Of a DNA stretch of 64,000 nucleotides, positions 11,611 to 22,892 are shown in pieces; the stretch's first letter is position 1, and each line of letters starts with the position of its first letter. The stretch spans positions 1,612,001 through 1,676,000 of the forward strand of contig LUGG01000009.1 in assembly GCA_001683735.1 (NCBI GenBank). Reading direction: 5' to 3'. The notes under the pieces are model-generated. The model saw only the letters and a list, made by a program, of their open reading frames with translations. It searched no databases and was not told the DNA's origin. Source of the stretch: Grifola frondosa. Lineage: Eukaryota; Basidiomycota; Agaricomycetes; Polyporales; Grifolaceae. The position numbers were made by a program, and so were the translations under genes.

Positions 11611-11879
11611 GCTTATCTCGGGAAATTTCAGTGAGATAAACATCGTTCAATTGATTCAAATACGCGGTCCTGACAAGAGTGGCAACCAATTCAGTTATTG
11701 CCATAGGTATGGTTCTTCCCGTCGAGATTATTTATCATATGATGATGGACTGCTCTATGCGTATAGTGCCATTCGCGAAGGGGTCATAGCGGTTGTCACT
11801 AGGTTACTAGGGGCCTAGGGCGCACTGAACCTTCGCAGCGTTCATTTCGCGGCGGGTCTGCATTTTAAGGTCATGAGCG

Positions 11880-12290
11880 TATGTCTATCTGTCATTTTGC
11901 CAGGCTCCTAGGTATATGGTATCCATCCGTGACATGGGGATGACGTTGAACGTGCTAACAACATTTATGGATATACTGGTCACCGCCTGTCCTTGCTTTT
12001 TGCTTCTTCTTGAGTCCCGGAACGGTGTGTCCGATTATAAATACTTAGCTCTAATTCAATCAATTGACTATGTTATGCAGGTTCGATATAATGATTTCAA
12101 AGCTAGTACGTTCGACTGTCACACACACTCATGGAAGATCGGCTAATCGCAGGTATGCTTCTGTATCAATGCCGCATTGTTCACAGCATACGGCACGCTT
12201 GTTGTAAATAATGCACACCGCTCATCCATAAATTATGCTATCCCACCGAGCTGTATCTAACCAGAAGGCGAGAGTAGGTCAGTTCTCTTT
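11880..12290 (+). pseudogene. DUF6534 membrane-protein relic A (C-terminal half)
   Basis: The frame near 11915 gives MTLNVLTTFMDILVTACPCF and LLLLESRNG, resembling the DILIAASLCYLLHKSRTGF segment of DUF6534 proteins, a multi-pass membrane family expanded in agaricomycetes. The following DNA also matches relic B at 14170-14480 base by base, although diverged. There is no N-terminal half and no continuous frame. Confidence 0.55.
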
Positions 12291-13079
12291 TGTGCAAAGA
12301 AAGGCTCCAAAATGGGATGTTCTTCAAGTTACTAGTACGCCACGAATCTCGAGCGAGATTCGACCACTGTGCAACCGGATCGAGCTGTAATATCTGGTTT
12401 CCCAAACTGCCAAAGGTCGTGAACTGACCTTGAAATTATTGGGTTAGAGCCGGGCTCAATATTTGTCGTGCTCACCTCATAGTCTACTAGCCCAGGGAAA
12501 CAGCGACTCAGTCGCAATCACGTGTCAGCGAAGCACCATACAATTGGCGCATTCCCGCCTTGGGCCGTCCAAACTGGTTTCTGCGTTTCCACCCTATCGT
12601 ACTGGAGAATCAAATGGGTCCAGACAAATCTTCCAGCCTGCATATGATGATTTTGCATTGGGATCCTCGCAAGCCTAAGTTTGTGTGCCACTAATATCGG
12701 TGTCATCCATAGCCGAAGTCCGTGCTAAAGTAGGGCATGCCGTATACGGCGCAATATATCATTTTTTGGCAGCGTTTCCAAATGAAACCGTTGCCATTTA
12801 ATTCGCCGCGTGGGGCCCTTAGCAGCATTAAAGCATTGACCTGCTTTTCTCGCTCCGTTCACTCTCATGTAGCAGCGATGACCGAGTCTACAACATTGGA
12901 CTTGACGTTCGTCTGTCTGCAACCTGCATCCTCCTTACAGCTCCATCTGATTTGCGAAATTTTAGGTTGGGCGTCCTTCTCGTGACGTTAATTTTCACGT
13001 CGATGTGCGTGCTTTGCACTGAACCGTCTCGCGATTTCTGATGCTTGTTTGATGTGCGCAGGTTATTTGGAGGTTGTTT
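12291..13079. other. No supported gene
   Basis: The sequence between the two DUF6534 relics holds only short frames on both strands. It may contain more decayed gene material, but I recognise no motif. Confidence 0.4.
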
Positions 13080-14560
13080 TGGTGCCAATACTTGACATAA
13101 CCGTCACTGACCATCCTGCAGTATCCTGTATACAGACAGGATATTATTACAGGCAAAATGGTCAAGACCGGTATCTTCTTAAGTGCATGGTACTGATGTC
13201 GCATTATTTGAATGCGATTATATCCTGATTTTCATCCCAGGTAGCAGTTATGTGGGCCTTAGATGCAACTCATCAGACGTTCTTCACCTGCACAAGTATG
13301 GCTTAGAAAACCCGCTGTGCCATTCTTTCTCATATTTGCTCCAGTGTATAGTTATCTAGTTGGGCAGTCAGCATTTAGTCCTGAGAACACGCAAATGATT
13401 TGGTAGGCCCTCATGTGTCGAAGTTGTCACTCACGTCGCTATATCTCTTGGACGTCATTAGGACAGCGGATGTCTGTACACGCTCATTCTCCATCCTTAT
13501 TTCATTATACTAATTGCTGTCTTTCAGGCCCAAATGATCTCCAACGTAAGCAATATTCACCTACTTCCTGCTTTGAGTAAACTCACGTCTGGCTACAGGC
13601 TGCTGCGATTGCGTTGATCCAAAGGTCCGGTCGTCGTCATGGAACATAGTCGGTGCTGATTACTAAACATGAAAAGTTTCTACACCTCGCAAATATGGAG
13701 ACGTGGGTCCAGCCAGTTGTAATGATGCTAGTCTCTCTTACACCCTTTGGCAGTCAGCAACAATAATATTCCACTGATGGTGATATTGGTACATGAGTCT
13801 CCGCGAACTTACAATCGAAGTACTAACATCCTACAATTTCTTAGACAACGTTCATCGCTGCAGGTCTTGGTGAGATAGACATTGTCGCGTTGATTTACTA
13901 GATGTAAGATGCTGACGAGAGCGCCAAATCTTTCAGCTGTAGCTCTTGGTAGGTCGTTTGTGCTAGGCCTGTTTACCAATATATTGCTCAATAATTGTTT
14001 GACGAACAGTATTTTTTGCGAAAATGTCACGCCAGTTCTCGTCTTGGTTTCTAGTGCAAGAACTGATGAGAAATGACCTTCCACAGCCTGGGCGCTCCGA
14101 CAGTTCAGGAACGACCATTGAATGTGTGTCTGTTCACTGCTTTGTTACGCTCCGCGAAATTTAATATACATCCAGCACCTTGGCATAGCGTTGAACGTGA
14201 TAACGGCATCTACGGACATCCTCATTACTGCGAGCCTTTGTACATTGCTTCTGAGATCCCGAAGCGGATCTAAGAGGTGTGTTCAGGTTAATCTCAGGCT
14301 AATTCGTTTTAATTGACTCCACAATCCAGGGCCAATATTCTGATTTCGAAGCTGGTACGTTTGATCATCCCACACAATGAAGATTGGCTGATCGAGCGTT
14401 GGACATGGACAGCTGCGCTTCTGCATCAATACAGGGTTACTGACGACGTACGGCGTCCTTTATCACCTGCGAATATATCTCACTCATGTACTGTGGTAGC
14501 ATCTGTGCGGCGCTATCTCTCGTCACGGTGAAGCTAGACACACTCGTTTTTTGCTTAGCC
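13080..14560 (+). pseudogene. DUF6534 membrane-protein relic B (near full length)
   Basis: In order along the plus strand: VLVPILDITVTDHPAVSCIQ, TGYYYRQNGQDRYLLKCMV and VAVMWALDATHQTF, which resemble the N-terminal CVQTYIYF...DRWYLK and LWLLDTLHQ elements; much later LNVITASTDILITASLCTLL with RSRSGSKR, an intron-like GTGTG...CTCAG, and LRFCINTGLLTTYGVLYHLR, matching the conserved INTGLLTS helix. Frames change and stop codons lie between the pieces. The middle (13330-14070) is unreadable. The family's function is unknown. Confidence 0.6.
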
Positions 14561-15383
14561 GTTATTAAGAACCGTCAACCTACAGCTCCTTGTTTTGCCC
14601 AATACAAACCTCTACATTCTTTTCTTCTATCTCAGTGGTCGTTGTAAGCGTTATTCCCCGTTGCATCTATCGTGGTGCTGATCCCCTCTAGTCTATTCCA
14701 TATCGCTGGTCGCAACGCTTAATGCACGGCGGGGCCTGCGGAAGCAGGTCGACAGTGTGCACATGCTGCATCCGAAAACGGAGACCGCGCGAGTAGCGAG
14801 GGAGACCGAGCGGTCTGTGCAGGTGCGTGTTTGCCGCAAAGAGACTCAACGTCGGACTAATCATGCGTGCTTATAGTGCTTCACTGACGAGATTCACATT
14901 GACATGGATTACGATTCCGAAGTCCGCCGTGAGCGGCCAGATACAGTCTCGCGCTTGGAAGATGACTGGCGCTCATCTACTGGCTTCGACCATACCGTGC
15001 GCCACTGCAAGGGATCCAAAGCCGCCACGTCCGTTCCGGGGTGGGCTGACCCGGATGTATGACTTCCTACTGTGTCCATACATGTCTTCCAGTGGACTGT
15101 CCTATGTGATGAGCTTTCGGACGAGTGCAGCTCTGGGCTCATGTTAGATTGTTCGATGCTCGGTCGATCCGACGAATTATGATGTCTATGGATCCTCCTG
15201 CCTTCGCATGTGAAGTGCTGAACCGTCACGGATCGTGATTTAGCTACGGGCGGTATGTTGTGGAAGAGTAGTGACGTGTCCCTTGCGTGTGGCTGAGAAT
15301 GCTGGGCATCCTCGTTCAGGCTATGAGGCTTTTGTTTGAGCGCGCACATGCGAGTCGCCGTATTGTCGAAAGTAATGAGCAAG
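14561..15383. other. 3' flank of THG1, no supported gene
   Basis: A minus frame runs through 14909-15523 (204 codons), but it overlaps the true last exon of THG1 in another frame and encodes a low-information Ser/His/Arg-rich peptide, so I regard it as chance. No other gene is visible. Confidence 0.45.
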
Positions 15384-16505
15384 CTACTCAGAAAGGAGAT
15401 GAGGCCGTGCTTCCCAAAACTCGTCTCCGATGAGGTCGCAGTGTAGTAGTTCAATGAATGTGCGAATCTTGACATTCTTTTTCGCTGTCTTCGGTTTCGA
15501 CGTCGGATCTGCACCCGATTCAATTACTTCTGAGATCTTTCCACTTGCTGGTTCTACGTCTGCTTCAGGCTCTGGAGGAATCTGAATGGGATAGATGCAT
15601 GAGATCGACAGACAGACACGAAGCCCGTCATACCTCCATGCGGACGAGAATGCTGCCTTTGCGGTACCGAGGAGAGATGTCAGTGTAGTTGATTCCAAAA
15701 CGAGAGAACATCATCTCATGTTTCGTGCTCGAGACGGTTCCCTGTCAGACATTGAGCCTTCACGCGGATTATTGGAGTTGTGAAGCTCACACGGAGAGTT
15801 GCATGGGCCTGTGTAGTTGTTTCGCCACCTTGGAGAACCAACGCCCAGAATACGGTGTTGTACAAATTGTTGATATGTGCTTCAAGCTGAACATTAGTCT
15901 CGCTCAACTGCAGCCGTCCAAAAGGCGAGATGGACATACTATCTGCCTGCCTCCAGGAGAAGTAGTTACGAACGTCCTTTGCGGATGGATACAACACAAT
16001 GCGTCCATCAAATGACGGTGGGTACTTCAAAGGTGTATTTGGAAGGTATTTTGGCCAATTGTAGACGTATGACGAGGTAAAAATCGACGTCACAGTGGTC
16101 AGAATCTTCGCTTGCCGGCGGTTATATAACGTTGTAGACTTGCGGAATAGAAAACTTGTAGTAATGAGTACGACACACATTTTCATCTCTGTATAGCAGA
16201 CATACCTAAATTCGTCGGACTCCCCGAATGCGAGTACGATGTCTTTAAATTCGTTCATAACGTCTCGTGCAGCATGGTCCATAAGTTGTAGGGCACGTTC
16301 ATCATTTGGCTTGGTGAAATTGTGCTCTTCAGATAGTCTGACCAGAAGTCAACATGACAAGTGCATGGATTTGGATTGGGCTGTCCTACAACTAAACTAA
16401 CCGGTGAAATGCATGTCCATCGACACGGAGAACCATGAAAGTACCCGGCAAAAGCGGGTCGGGCAGCTCAAAATTCTTCACATATGCAAACTTAGAGCCT
16501 GCCAT
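15384..16505 (-). CDS. THG1: tRNA-His guanylyltransferase
   Basis: Six exons read without error: 16402-16505, 16206-16337, 15940-16154, 15791-15879, 15634-15741 and 15384-15581, giving 281 residues (yeast 237, human 298). The enzyme adds G-1 to the 5' end of tRNA-His by reverse-direction polymerisation. Metal-binding catalytic residues are present: Asp29 in LRVDGHAFHR, and Asp76 and Glu77 in FGESDEFS. FTKPNDERALQLMDHAA, TLYNRRQAKI, YFSWRQADTHINNLYN and FWALVLQGGETTTQA follow the family closely, and the C-terminus ends HCDLIGDEFWEARPHLL. The ATG at 16505 begins MAGSKFAYVK, as usual. Introns are 49-64 bp. It is divergent from the gene at 16758 with only 252 bp between starts. Confidence 0.96.
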
Positions 16506-16757
16506 ATTGTTTTCTGCGAATGTGAGTAGATAGCCGTATCATAGATGTAAAGAGGAGAAACGGACTTCAATTAAGATGCTACGGTGCAACACGATGTTTC
16601 CTTTTCCGGATTGGTGTGACTCGGGAAGGTCCAGCCCTCTTCACATCCAGTCATATCACCGCTCCGAGTCAATCCGATCTTAAGCTCTAACCACCACCAC
16701 CACCTTGACTCCAGCGTACAACGAGGCACCGCAGTATCCAGCACGACAGCTACTACA
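16506..16757. promoter_or_regulatory. Divergent promoter region THG1 / acidic protein
   Basis: Two ATGs face away from each other across 252 bp, so both promoters must lie here. A short CCA repeat (ACCACCACCACCACC) occurs near 16692. I see no clear TATA box for either gene. Confidence 0.6.
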
Positions 16758-17550
16758 ATGAACACCTCGACGACCACCTCGGACTATCCAGAGTTCTTCA
16801 GGCGCAGGACCTTTGGACGAGCACCATCACCCCCAACATGGGCTTGCTACGAGCAGATCCCGTACGACGATGATTACAGCGATAGCGGGTCAGAGGATAA
16901 CTCTTGCTCCGAGGACGAAGAGGACTACAGTCAAGCCATCCATGGCAATGACTCCGACGGCGACCAGCATGCCGTGCCAGAGTGCCAACCGCCACATGTG
17001 GACGGCGACATGGAGATTGACGAGGTCGACGAGGCCGTCTCCTCGGAGAAGGTTGTGGAACTGAAGAAGGATGTGAAGGGCAAGCAGCGTGCTATTGAGC
17101 CTGAGCATGAGAGTCCCAAGAAGCAGTCCAGGAAGAAGCACCGCCAGCCGACCTTTGCTCTTCGGCCAATTCTAACCATTCAGAAGAGCCAAGGGTTCGT
17201 GTGGAATCAGGTGAGCTTTGTCATATGTGTTCATCGAGCTTACGAGGGTACTGACTACGTGTCTATTGTGCAGGACTTATTTGTCCCTCCGTACATCAAA
17301 GATCGATGTTCGTTTCATACCTTCTATTGACCTTCTTGTTGTGCTCATGCAGTCTCTCATTGTTGTTTTGATCCCCTGGATGCGTTTTGCAACTTCATGG
17401 CTCTTAGATGTCGCCTCGACTTCTCCGTCGAATATGTCTGGCTTCGTATCCTCCTCTGTGTCATCCACGAATTCGTCTATGATGGATTATGAGATTGAAG
17501 TCGTGGAGATCCGAGTGAAGGAGGGGGAGTTGAAAGACATCATTCCCTGA
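16758..17550 (+). CDS. Conserved hypothetical acidic protein
   Basis: Exons 16758-17210, 17274-17307 and 17408-17550 join in frame to 209 residues. The N-terminal half is Ser/Asp/Glu-rich (DDDYSDSGSEDN and similar), followed by a basic KKQSRKKHRQP stretch that could be an NLS. Then come ILTIQKSQGFVWNQDLFVPP, YIKDRYVASTSPSN and a C-terminus ending EVVEIRVKEGELKDIIP. The alternative reading through intron 2 ends at 17330; I prefer the spliced form because the 17407/17408 acceptor restores a natural sequence. No known domain. It resembles small nuclear-type fungal proteins, but its function is unknown. Confidence 0.7.
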
Positions 17551-17801
17551 ACGCCACGTACACGGATGCTGTCGTGAATTTGTAGCATGTTTTTTCCTTT
17601 GTTATTTGTATCACATCGCTAGATCACTTATCGCCGCGCTTTGTGGTGTTGGTATTCATATACCTAGCTCTTGTATTTACGCCTCCCGTTTTTTCCTCCT
17701 TACTGCTAGCATGTACGAACTTCACGCTTAACGGAGATCTTTACAGTTAATCTACCTAATACCTTCGATCACCGACCTCCATCTCCTGTCAGGATGACTC
17801 T

Positions 17802-20142
17802 TCATATCGCTGCTAACAGGGCATCCTCGACCTCTTTCATGCGAGCGGCCTCTTTCTCTCGTTCCCGCTCCTTTTCCTTCACTGCCTCCGCCTCCCGCGT
17901 GACCTTGTATGAGGGCACGATGTAGGGCTTGTAGTCCAGATGTCTCTTGACGTAGAAACACATATATGCCTGCGAGCTCAGGCACGCGCCCAGTGTCGAA
18001 TGCATGACCCTGTAATGAAGATTCGTCATCCCTGCACACGACCAATCCAGGGAACTTCTCTCTCACTTGTCATCATCGAACCGATACCACTGACCGTGAT
18101 GTGAGAAATGAGCACCCGCTTCAGCAGTATGCGAGACGCACCTCGTCATGTGAACGCGCAAAACAGGTGTAATGCCCGTTGTCTATCTGCCCTTCGTGGC
18201 AGACTACAGAAAAGAGATCATATTCATAGAGCGCCTCAGGCCCGAGGTACCTGTACCTCGGCGGCGAAGAGAACAATGACGCAGGGAAATCAGTATTAAT
18301 GGAAGATAACAAAGGGAAAAGGAAACGCTACTCACGGGAATGAAACGGCATTCGCGACGCCGCTCTCCTTTCCCTCCTTCTCCTTTGCGTCCATAACTAG
18401 CGTGGTATATTGTGCCATGTTCAGTGATGCCGGGAAACGAATAGATGCCTCGATCTTGTGCGCCGCGGACCTATCTCCAGACTTGTGCTCGAATCGCTGA
18501 TGTGGGATTGAATTGAGCATAAAGCGGCACGACGGTATTTCTGGATCTCTCACCTTGAACTGAAAGCTGAGAACCGGGGGAGCTTCCGGATGCTCAGACG
18601 CTTGCTTGCCTGGTTAATTTTAGCATCAAATGGGAGCCAACTCAAATGTTGCCAAATTGAACGCACATGAGAGGGTTTGCCGCATTTTTCGCAGCTGTAC
18701 TGGTTGGGCCCAGACTCTCCGGGTGCGTAAACCTAAATATGCCCACGATCGCATCACGAGGAAGTCGCTTTAGGCGCGAAATTACGAACCGTCTTAGGCA
18801 GGACGCAAGAGTCAGCCCCTGTCCATTTGTCTCGCCGCCTTTGCCTTTCAGATCCAGACTAATGTCCAGCATTGGGTCTGATGTTGGCGTGGTCTTGCCG
18901 CATCGCTCACACTTGACCTCGCTCTGCAATATGCCGGCAAAAGCGGAATGCACGATGCACATGCACTGCGTGATGGTCGAACCGCGGGACGTGGCATGGA
19001 TTTGGTTGAGAGCGGAGATAAAAAATTCGTGCGCATCCTGTTGTGCGTATCCTGCAAGCTCCGATGAAGCACGCCATGTCGTCGCAAGAAAGCTTACGGG
19101 GCCGTACGGCGCTGTGTTCTCTGAATAGATCTGGAGAGCACAAGGTGAGCTCCGGGTACTGCGCGGTCAGGAACGTCAAAGGCACCTCCCGCAAATAGCT
19201 TATCCATCTCGCAGCAGGTACAATCCTTCGTCTTGCACAGCTTGTGATTGTGCTTATCACTAAGAAGTAGTTCCGGAGAAGGGGATTCGCCACAAACGAC
19301 TGCAGGATAACGTTCAGGAAACACGTTTGGCCGAGGTTGAGAAGACCGCGGCGACCTTTCGAAATAAACACGATCTGTCAATGTAGCTCATGGTTTACTT
19401 CGAATTGGCGGCCGACCTTGACATGGAAATGCAAACGACCTTCGAGTGCTGCGCTCTCTTGTTTTCATTGGGCACCCAAGCTCTAAATGGCTCACGGTCC
19501 TCTTCGCCACTGCAAGTAGCATGAGAATCGAACACACGAGCAGAATTATCATACCTTCGAACGCAGTAGCCTCTCTTCGGCGGCGATTGTCGCGGCCGAG
19601 TAGATGTTGCTCATGTGGAATTATAAATAAAATCGTCGCATTTGGAGCAGAATATAGATCCAGTTTTTACGTCTGCGCCTAGATAAATAATAAGCATCGT
19701 TCGGACAAATGTAACAATAACAAATAGTTGCACATTAACCATGGGTTAATGCACGAACATCGTGTCCAACACCAAGCAGCTCAGCTGGAGAAAAGATACC
19801 AACCAAAGCCATGACCTGTCTGTTGTAAATGTTGCTTTATGTGTGCATCTTGCCAGCAGCCGGCGTATGGGCAATGGAGACATATGAACGGCCGCGACAG
19901 GGTCGCCTCGCAAGTGCCACAGGTTGGAGTGCAATCTGAATAATGCATATTGCTAAGCTTTCAGGCACAAGGATCTCGCAGCATACCTTGCGACGCTTAT
20001 TAGAGTAAGTATTACGCTGTGTTTGCTGTGCTCTCCAGATTATCGCAGTCTTGTACTTCTTCAACATGGTGGCCTTTCCAGAGCCATCTTGAAGAGTGTA
20101 AGTGATGTGAGCGCAAAGGCTGCTTTCTCCATCCGTGTCCAT
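17802..20142 (-). CDS. Ubiquitin carboxyl-terminal hydrolase, Ubp8/USP22 type
   Basis: An N-terminal ZnF-UBP module runs from MDTDGESSLCAHITYTLQDG through DCTPTCGTCEATLSRPFICL, HCPYAGCW, HIKQHLQQTGH and VKTGSIFCSKCDDFIYNST. The USP catalytic domain follows: Cys box GLLNLGQTCFLNVILQSF, a CKTKDCTCCEMDKLF zinc knuckle, GYAQQDAHEFFISALNQIH, KCERCGK, YSCEKCGK, and His box EGQIDNGHYTCFARSHDEW with YRFDDDK. The C-terminus is Lys/Glu-rich. This architecture is that of the SAGA deubiquitinase acting on histone H2B. At least four one-base corrections are needed, near 19611, 19270, 19190 and in the 18560-18710 stretch, plus an odd phase at the first intron. It is a damaged allele or error-rich sequence. 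It shares its promoter with the HIT gene. Confidence 0.85.
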
Positions 20143-20303
20143 ATAGATCCTCTTAGAACAGCACTAACGATGGGTGATCAGTTTGAGCGGTGAGCAGGAA
20201 GGTTCAAGAAATAATCGCGGAGGTATTATTGGGACAGTCACGTGAGTAGACATACTGCATAGGTGAGGTTCTGTTTAGTGTTAAATGTTTTGTTTTTCGA
20301 CCT
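20143..20303. promoter_or_regulatory. Short divergent promoter, ubiquitin protease / HIT protein
   Basis: Only 161 bp separate the two ATGs. An octamer-like TGGGACAGTCACGTGAG near 20230-20246 contains the E-box CACGTG. Regulation by it is inference. Confidence 0.55.
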
Positions 20304-21129
20304 ATGCAGAGCATCTCATACTCTACTTGGAACCATATTTTCTCAATTTTTGCTACGGCATGCACTTTTAGTTTTGGACGGTTCAGCTCAAACGATGCGC
20401 AGGTGGATGAAGAGAACCCTCAGCTCGCGCCGGAAACTTCAACTCAAGTGGATCATTGTATCTTTTGCAACGCATCTGGGGAGAACGGCTTCGATATCGT
20501 ATGGGAGGTAGCTCTAGCTTTAATTCCACATTGTAGTTAATAGCTATGATTGACGGGACGAGAGGATGACACCTACATAGCGTTCCGCGACCGCAATCCG
20601 TCGTCGTTGCACCATCTACAAGTCATACCCAAGAGACATATAGGTGAATCTTATGTCTTTCTACTAGCATTAATCTATTGACAATCGATCATTTGGCCTT
20701 GTGGAGAGAGTGTGCAATCGCTCACTAAACTTGATGTGGTTATGAGTACGTTTCTCGCTTGATTTCGTCATACTGTATACTCACGGCTCATAGTTAAACG
20801 AATGGAAGAGATAGGCCAAGACATTTTAAATGGGCTGGGCGTTCCACCCAGTAAACGCCGGTATCGTGATTATTTCGTATGATTTCTGCATTCTATGTTG
20901 AGCGAGTTGGCGCGATAGGTTTGGCTTCCATATCCCCCCATTCAATTCGGTACATCACTTGCATTTGCATGTGCAGGCGCTCCCCTATCGGTCCTTTCTG
21001 CGAAGAGTCAAATATCCTGTTATTTGCAGTTGTCGTGGTTATGTGAAAGGTCTCAGCTGGTTTGCAGAGGCCGATCAAACTATTAGCATACTTGAAAAAG
21101 ACGGATGCGTCAGCATTTTGCCTTGCTAA
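20304..21129 (+). CDS. HIT-domain nucleotide hydrolase, HINT3-like
   Basis: Exons 20304-20507, 20565-20643, 20707-20745, 20794-20860 and 20919-21129 give an unbroken 199-residue protein. After about 50 N-terminal residues that include a hydrophobic stretch, it reads DHCIFCNASGENGFDIVWE, then DDTYIAFRDRNPSSLHHLQV and IPKRHIE. The histidine triad is HHLHLHV (His143, 145, 147) within FGFHIPPFNSVHHLHLHVQA. This order is that of HINT3/aprataxin-type HIT hydrolases, which cleave AMP-lysine or adenylate conjugates. Introns are 48-63 bp and all phases fit. The exact substrate cannot be deduced. Confidence 0.93.
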
Positions 21130-22848
21130 TATAACTGCTGCAGGGTAAGTGTGACTGATGCCATGCTCCTGTCCTTACCAAGTTCCGTTCGGCGTGGGCA
21201 ATTTCCGGTATGCATGATATTATTAGTTTATCCTCGCCGCGCCCGCTGATGTGGTCATTCAAAGTATCCCGGTGCCGGAGGCCTGAATATTCTCGCACCG
21301 ATGAGGAGATGAATGTTTGCTCAGTAATAGATTTATTCCTGAGCTCGATCGCCCAAACATTTTCCGTCTCCTTTGTGCGCTGTTGTCGCCTAAACATCAA
21401 GTGGACCGCTATCCCGATTTTATGTGTGTTCCCAAGACACAAAATCCTACATCATATCGGTTGATTTCCGCTGTACACGGAATAGATATTTTTACTCTCC
21501 GGAGGACCGGTCGCAATTCCGCTAGCGACGGACCGTGATATAAACTCGTGCACTTCCTTTCCAGATCACTCTTCTTCCATATCAAGGCATGCGAGAGTGT
21601 GTGCCTTCCGTCTCTGTTTTCGTAACGCTATACTTGAGTGGGAGTGTCCGGAGAAGGGCAATCGTTTCGCCGATTGCTCTACAAACCTATCCTTCGTAAG
21701 TGAGCTATGGGAAGCCGACGGCAAGTAGCTACATTCATCTGTCTTCTTTTAAGCTTACTGTGCTCATATGCGGAAGTATCACTCAGATGACAGCGGCGAT
21801 TCATGCGCTGCGTTCATCCTGAAAAAATCGCTCTGATCCTCGCTGTCTTGAAGGCATGTATCATGTGAGTTAACTTCCCGGTTCGTGACTATTACATACG
21901 GCTTGCAGGGCCCACCTCGCATGCTCTAGCGGTGTGCGAGTAGCCAGGATGCTTTTCGGATAAACAAACAGTACCGAGCTCTGCGTGAAGTCTGACTTAT
22001 GATCACATCTTATCAGCTTATTCAGGTGGTTTGTTGGGGTGGACACGACCTTCTGGAATGTGTCCGAAATGCACGCGAGACAATGGGAATTATCGGCTAA
22101 ATCCATGTCGTTGAGACGTGCAAAGTGTCGGAGGATGCTGACTGCCCCTCCTCCGTAGTAAGCCCACGCCGGAATCATGTTCTTTGCCTATGTACCGGGA
22201 ATTTGCCATCCAAAAAGAGGCCCATCCGTGTGCTTTTCTTGCTCTACAGGCATAACGGGAGTCCGTCAAATCACTCACGTTGATCATGCGCTAAGTACGT
22301 GGTAATCTACTTCTTGTCACCTGCGTGAAGCACGCTGACATCTTAGCACCATGTCAACTTCTTTAGGAGCTCGAAATTTGGAGCTAGTTTTATAGATTCC
22401 AACTCTTCATCGCTTCATGTGTACTACCTTTTCAGACTCCAGTGATGTCAAGTCATCAGTGTTATTTTTTATCACTGGTATGTCAATGAATGCCGCAGGC
22501 TCTAATGACCTAGGGTAATATTGATGTTCATCTGATATGTTCGGCTAGGTCGTCTTTTTAAAGCCAGTTCAAACATAGTTGTTTATCACGCATTATTTGG
22601 ACTGCCCGTGCTAGTGGTTTCAATCGGATCCTATATATGGAAAGAGTGCGTTCAGATCTCGAGCTTGTGCTATTAACATCGCTGAGATGAAGAATTTAAA
22701 TATTGAATTTCGCTCCCATCGACCTATCACAGCCAAGACATTAGATGTCTTCTGCTGGTAGCGTTAGATAATGCCAGAGCCATTTGCCTTTCATTCAAAA
22801 ACAGACATATTCAGTGATTTGAGGATCATATTGGGTACCTGGAGCGCA
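21130..22848. other. Intergenic, no confirmed gene
   Basis: Two frames look less random than the rest: plus 21317-21538 (PELDRPNIFRLLCALLSPKH) and minus 21870-22178 (MIPAWAYYGGGAVSILRHFA). Neither has a start in good context, a splice partner or a known domain. They could be fragments of decayed genes. 22180-22848 is AT-richer and empty apart from the oxalate decarboxylase promoter. Confidence 0.4.
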
Positions 22849-22854
22849 TATAAA
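22849..22854 (+). promoter_or_regulatory. TATA box of oxalate decarboxylase 1
   Basis: TATAAA within GCATATAAAGGACC, 39 bp before the ATG at 22893. The second oxalate decarboxylase has an equivalent element. Confidence 0.6.
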
Positions 22855-22892
22855 GGACCTGTCGGATTACAAGCCTCATTCGCCGTTCTAAA

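Noticed and set aside
14909..15523. 204-codon minus-strand open frame
   Set aside because: It overlaps the real THG1 last exon in another frame and has no domain; composition is low-information Ser/His/Arg.
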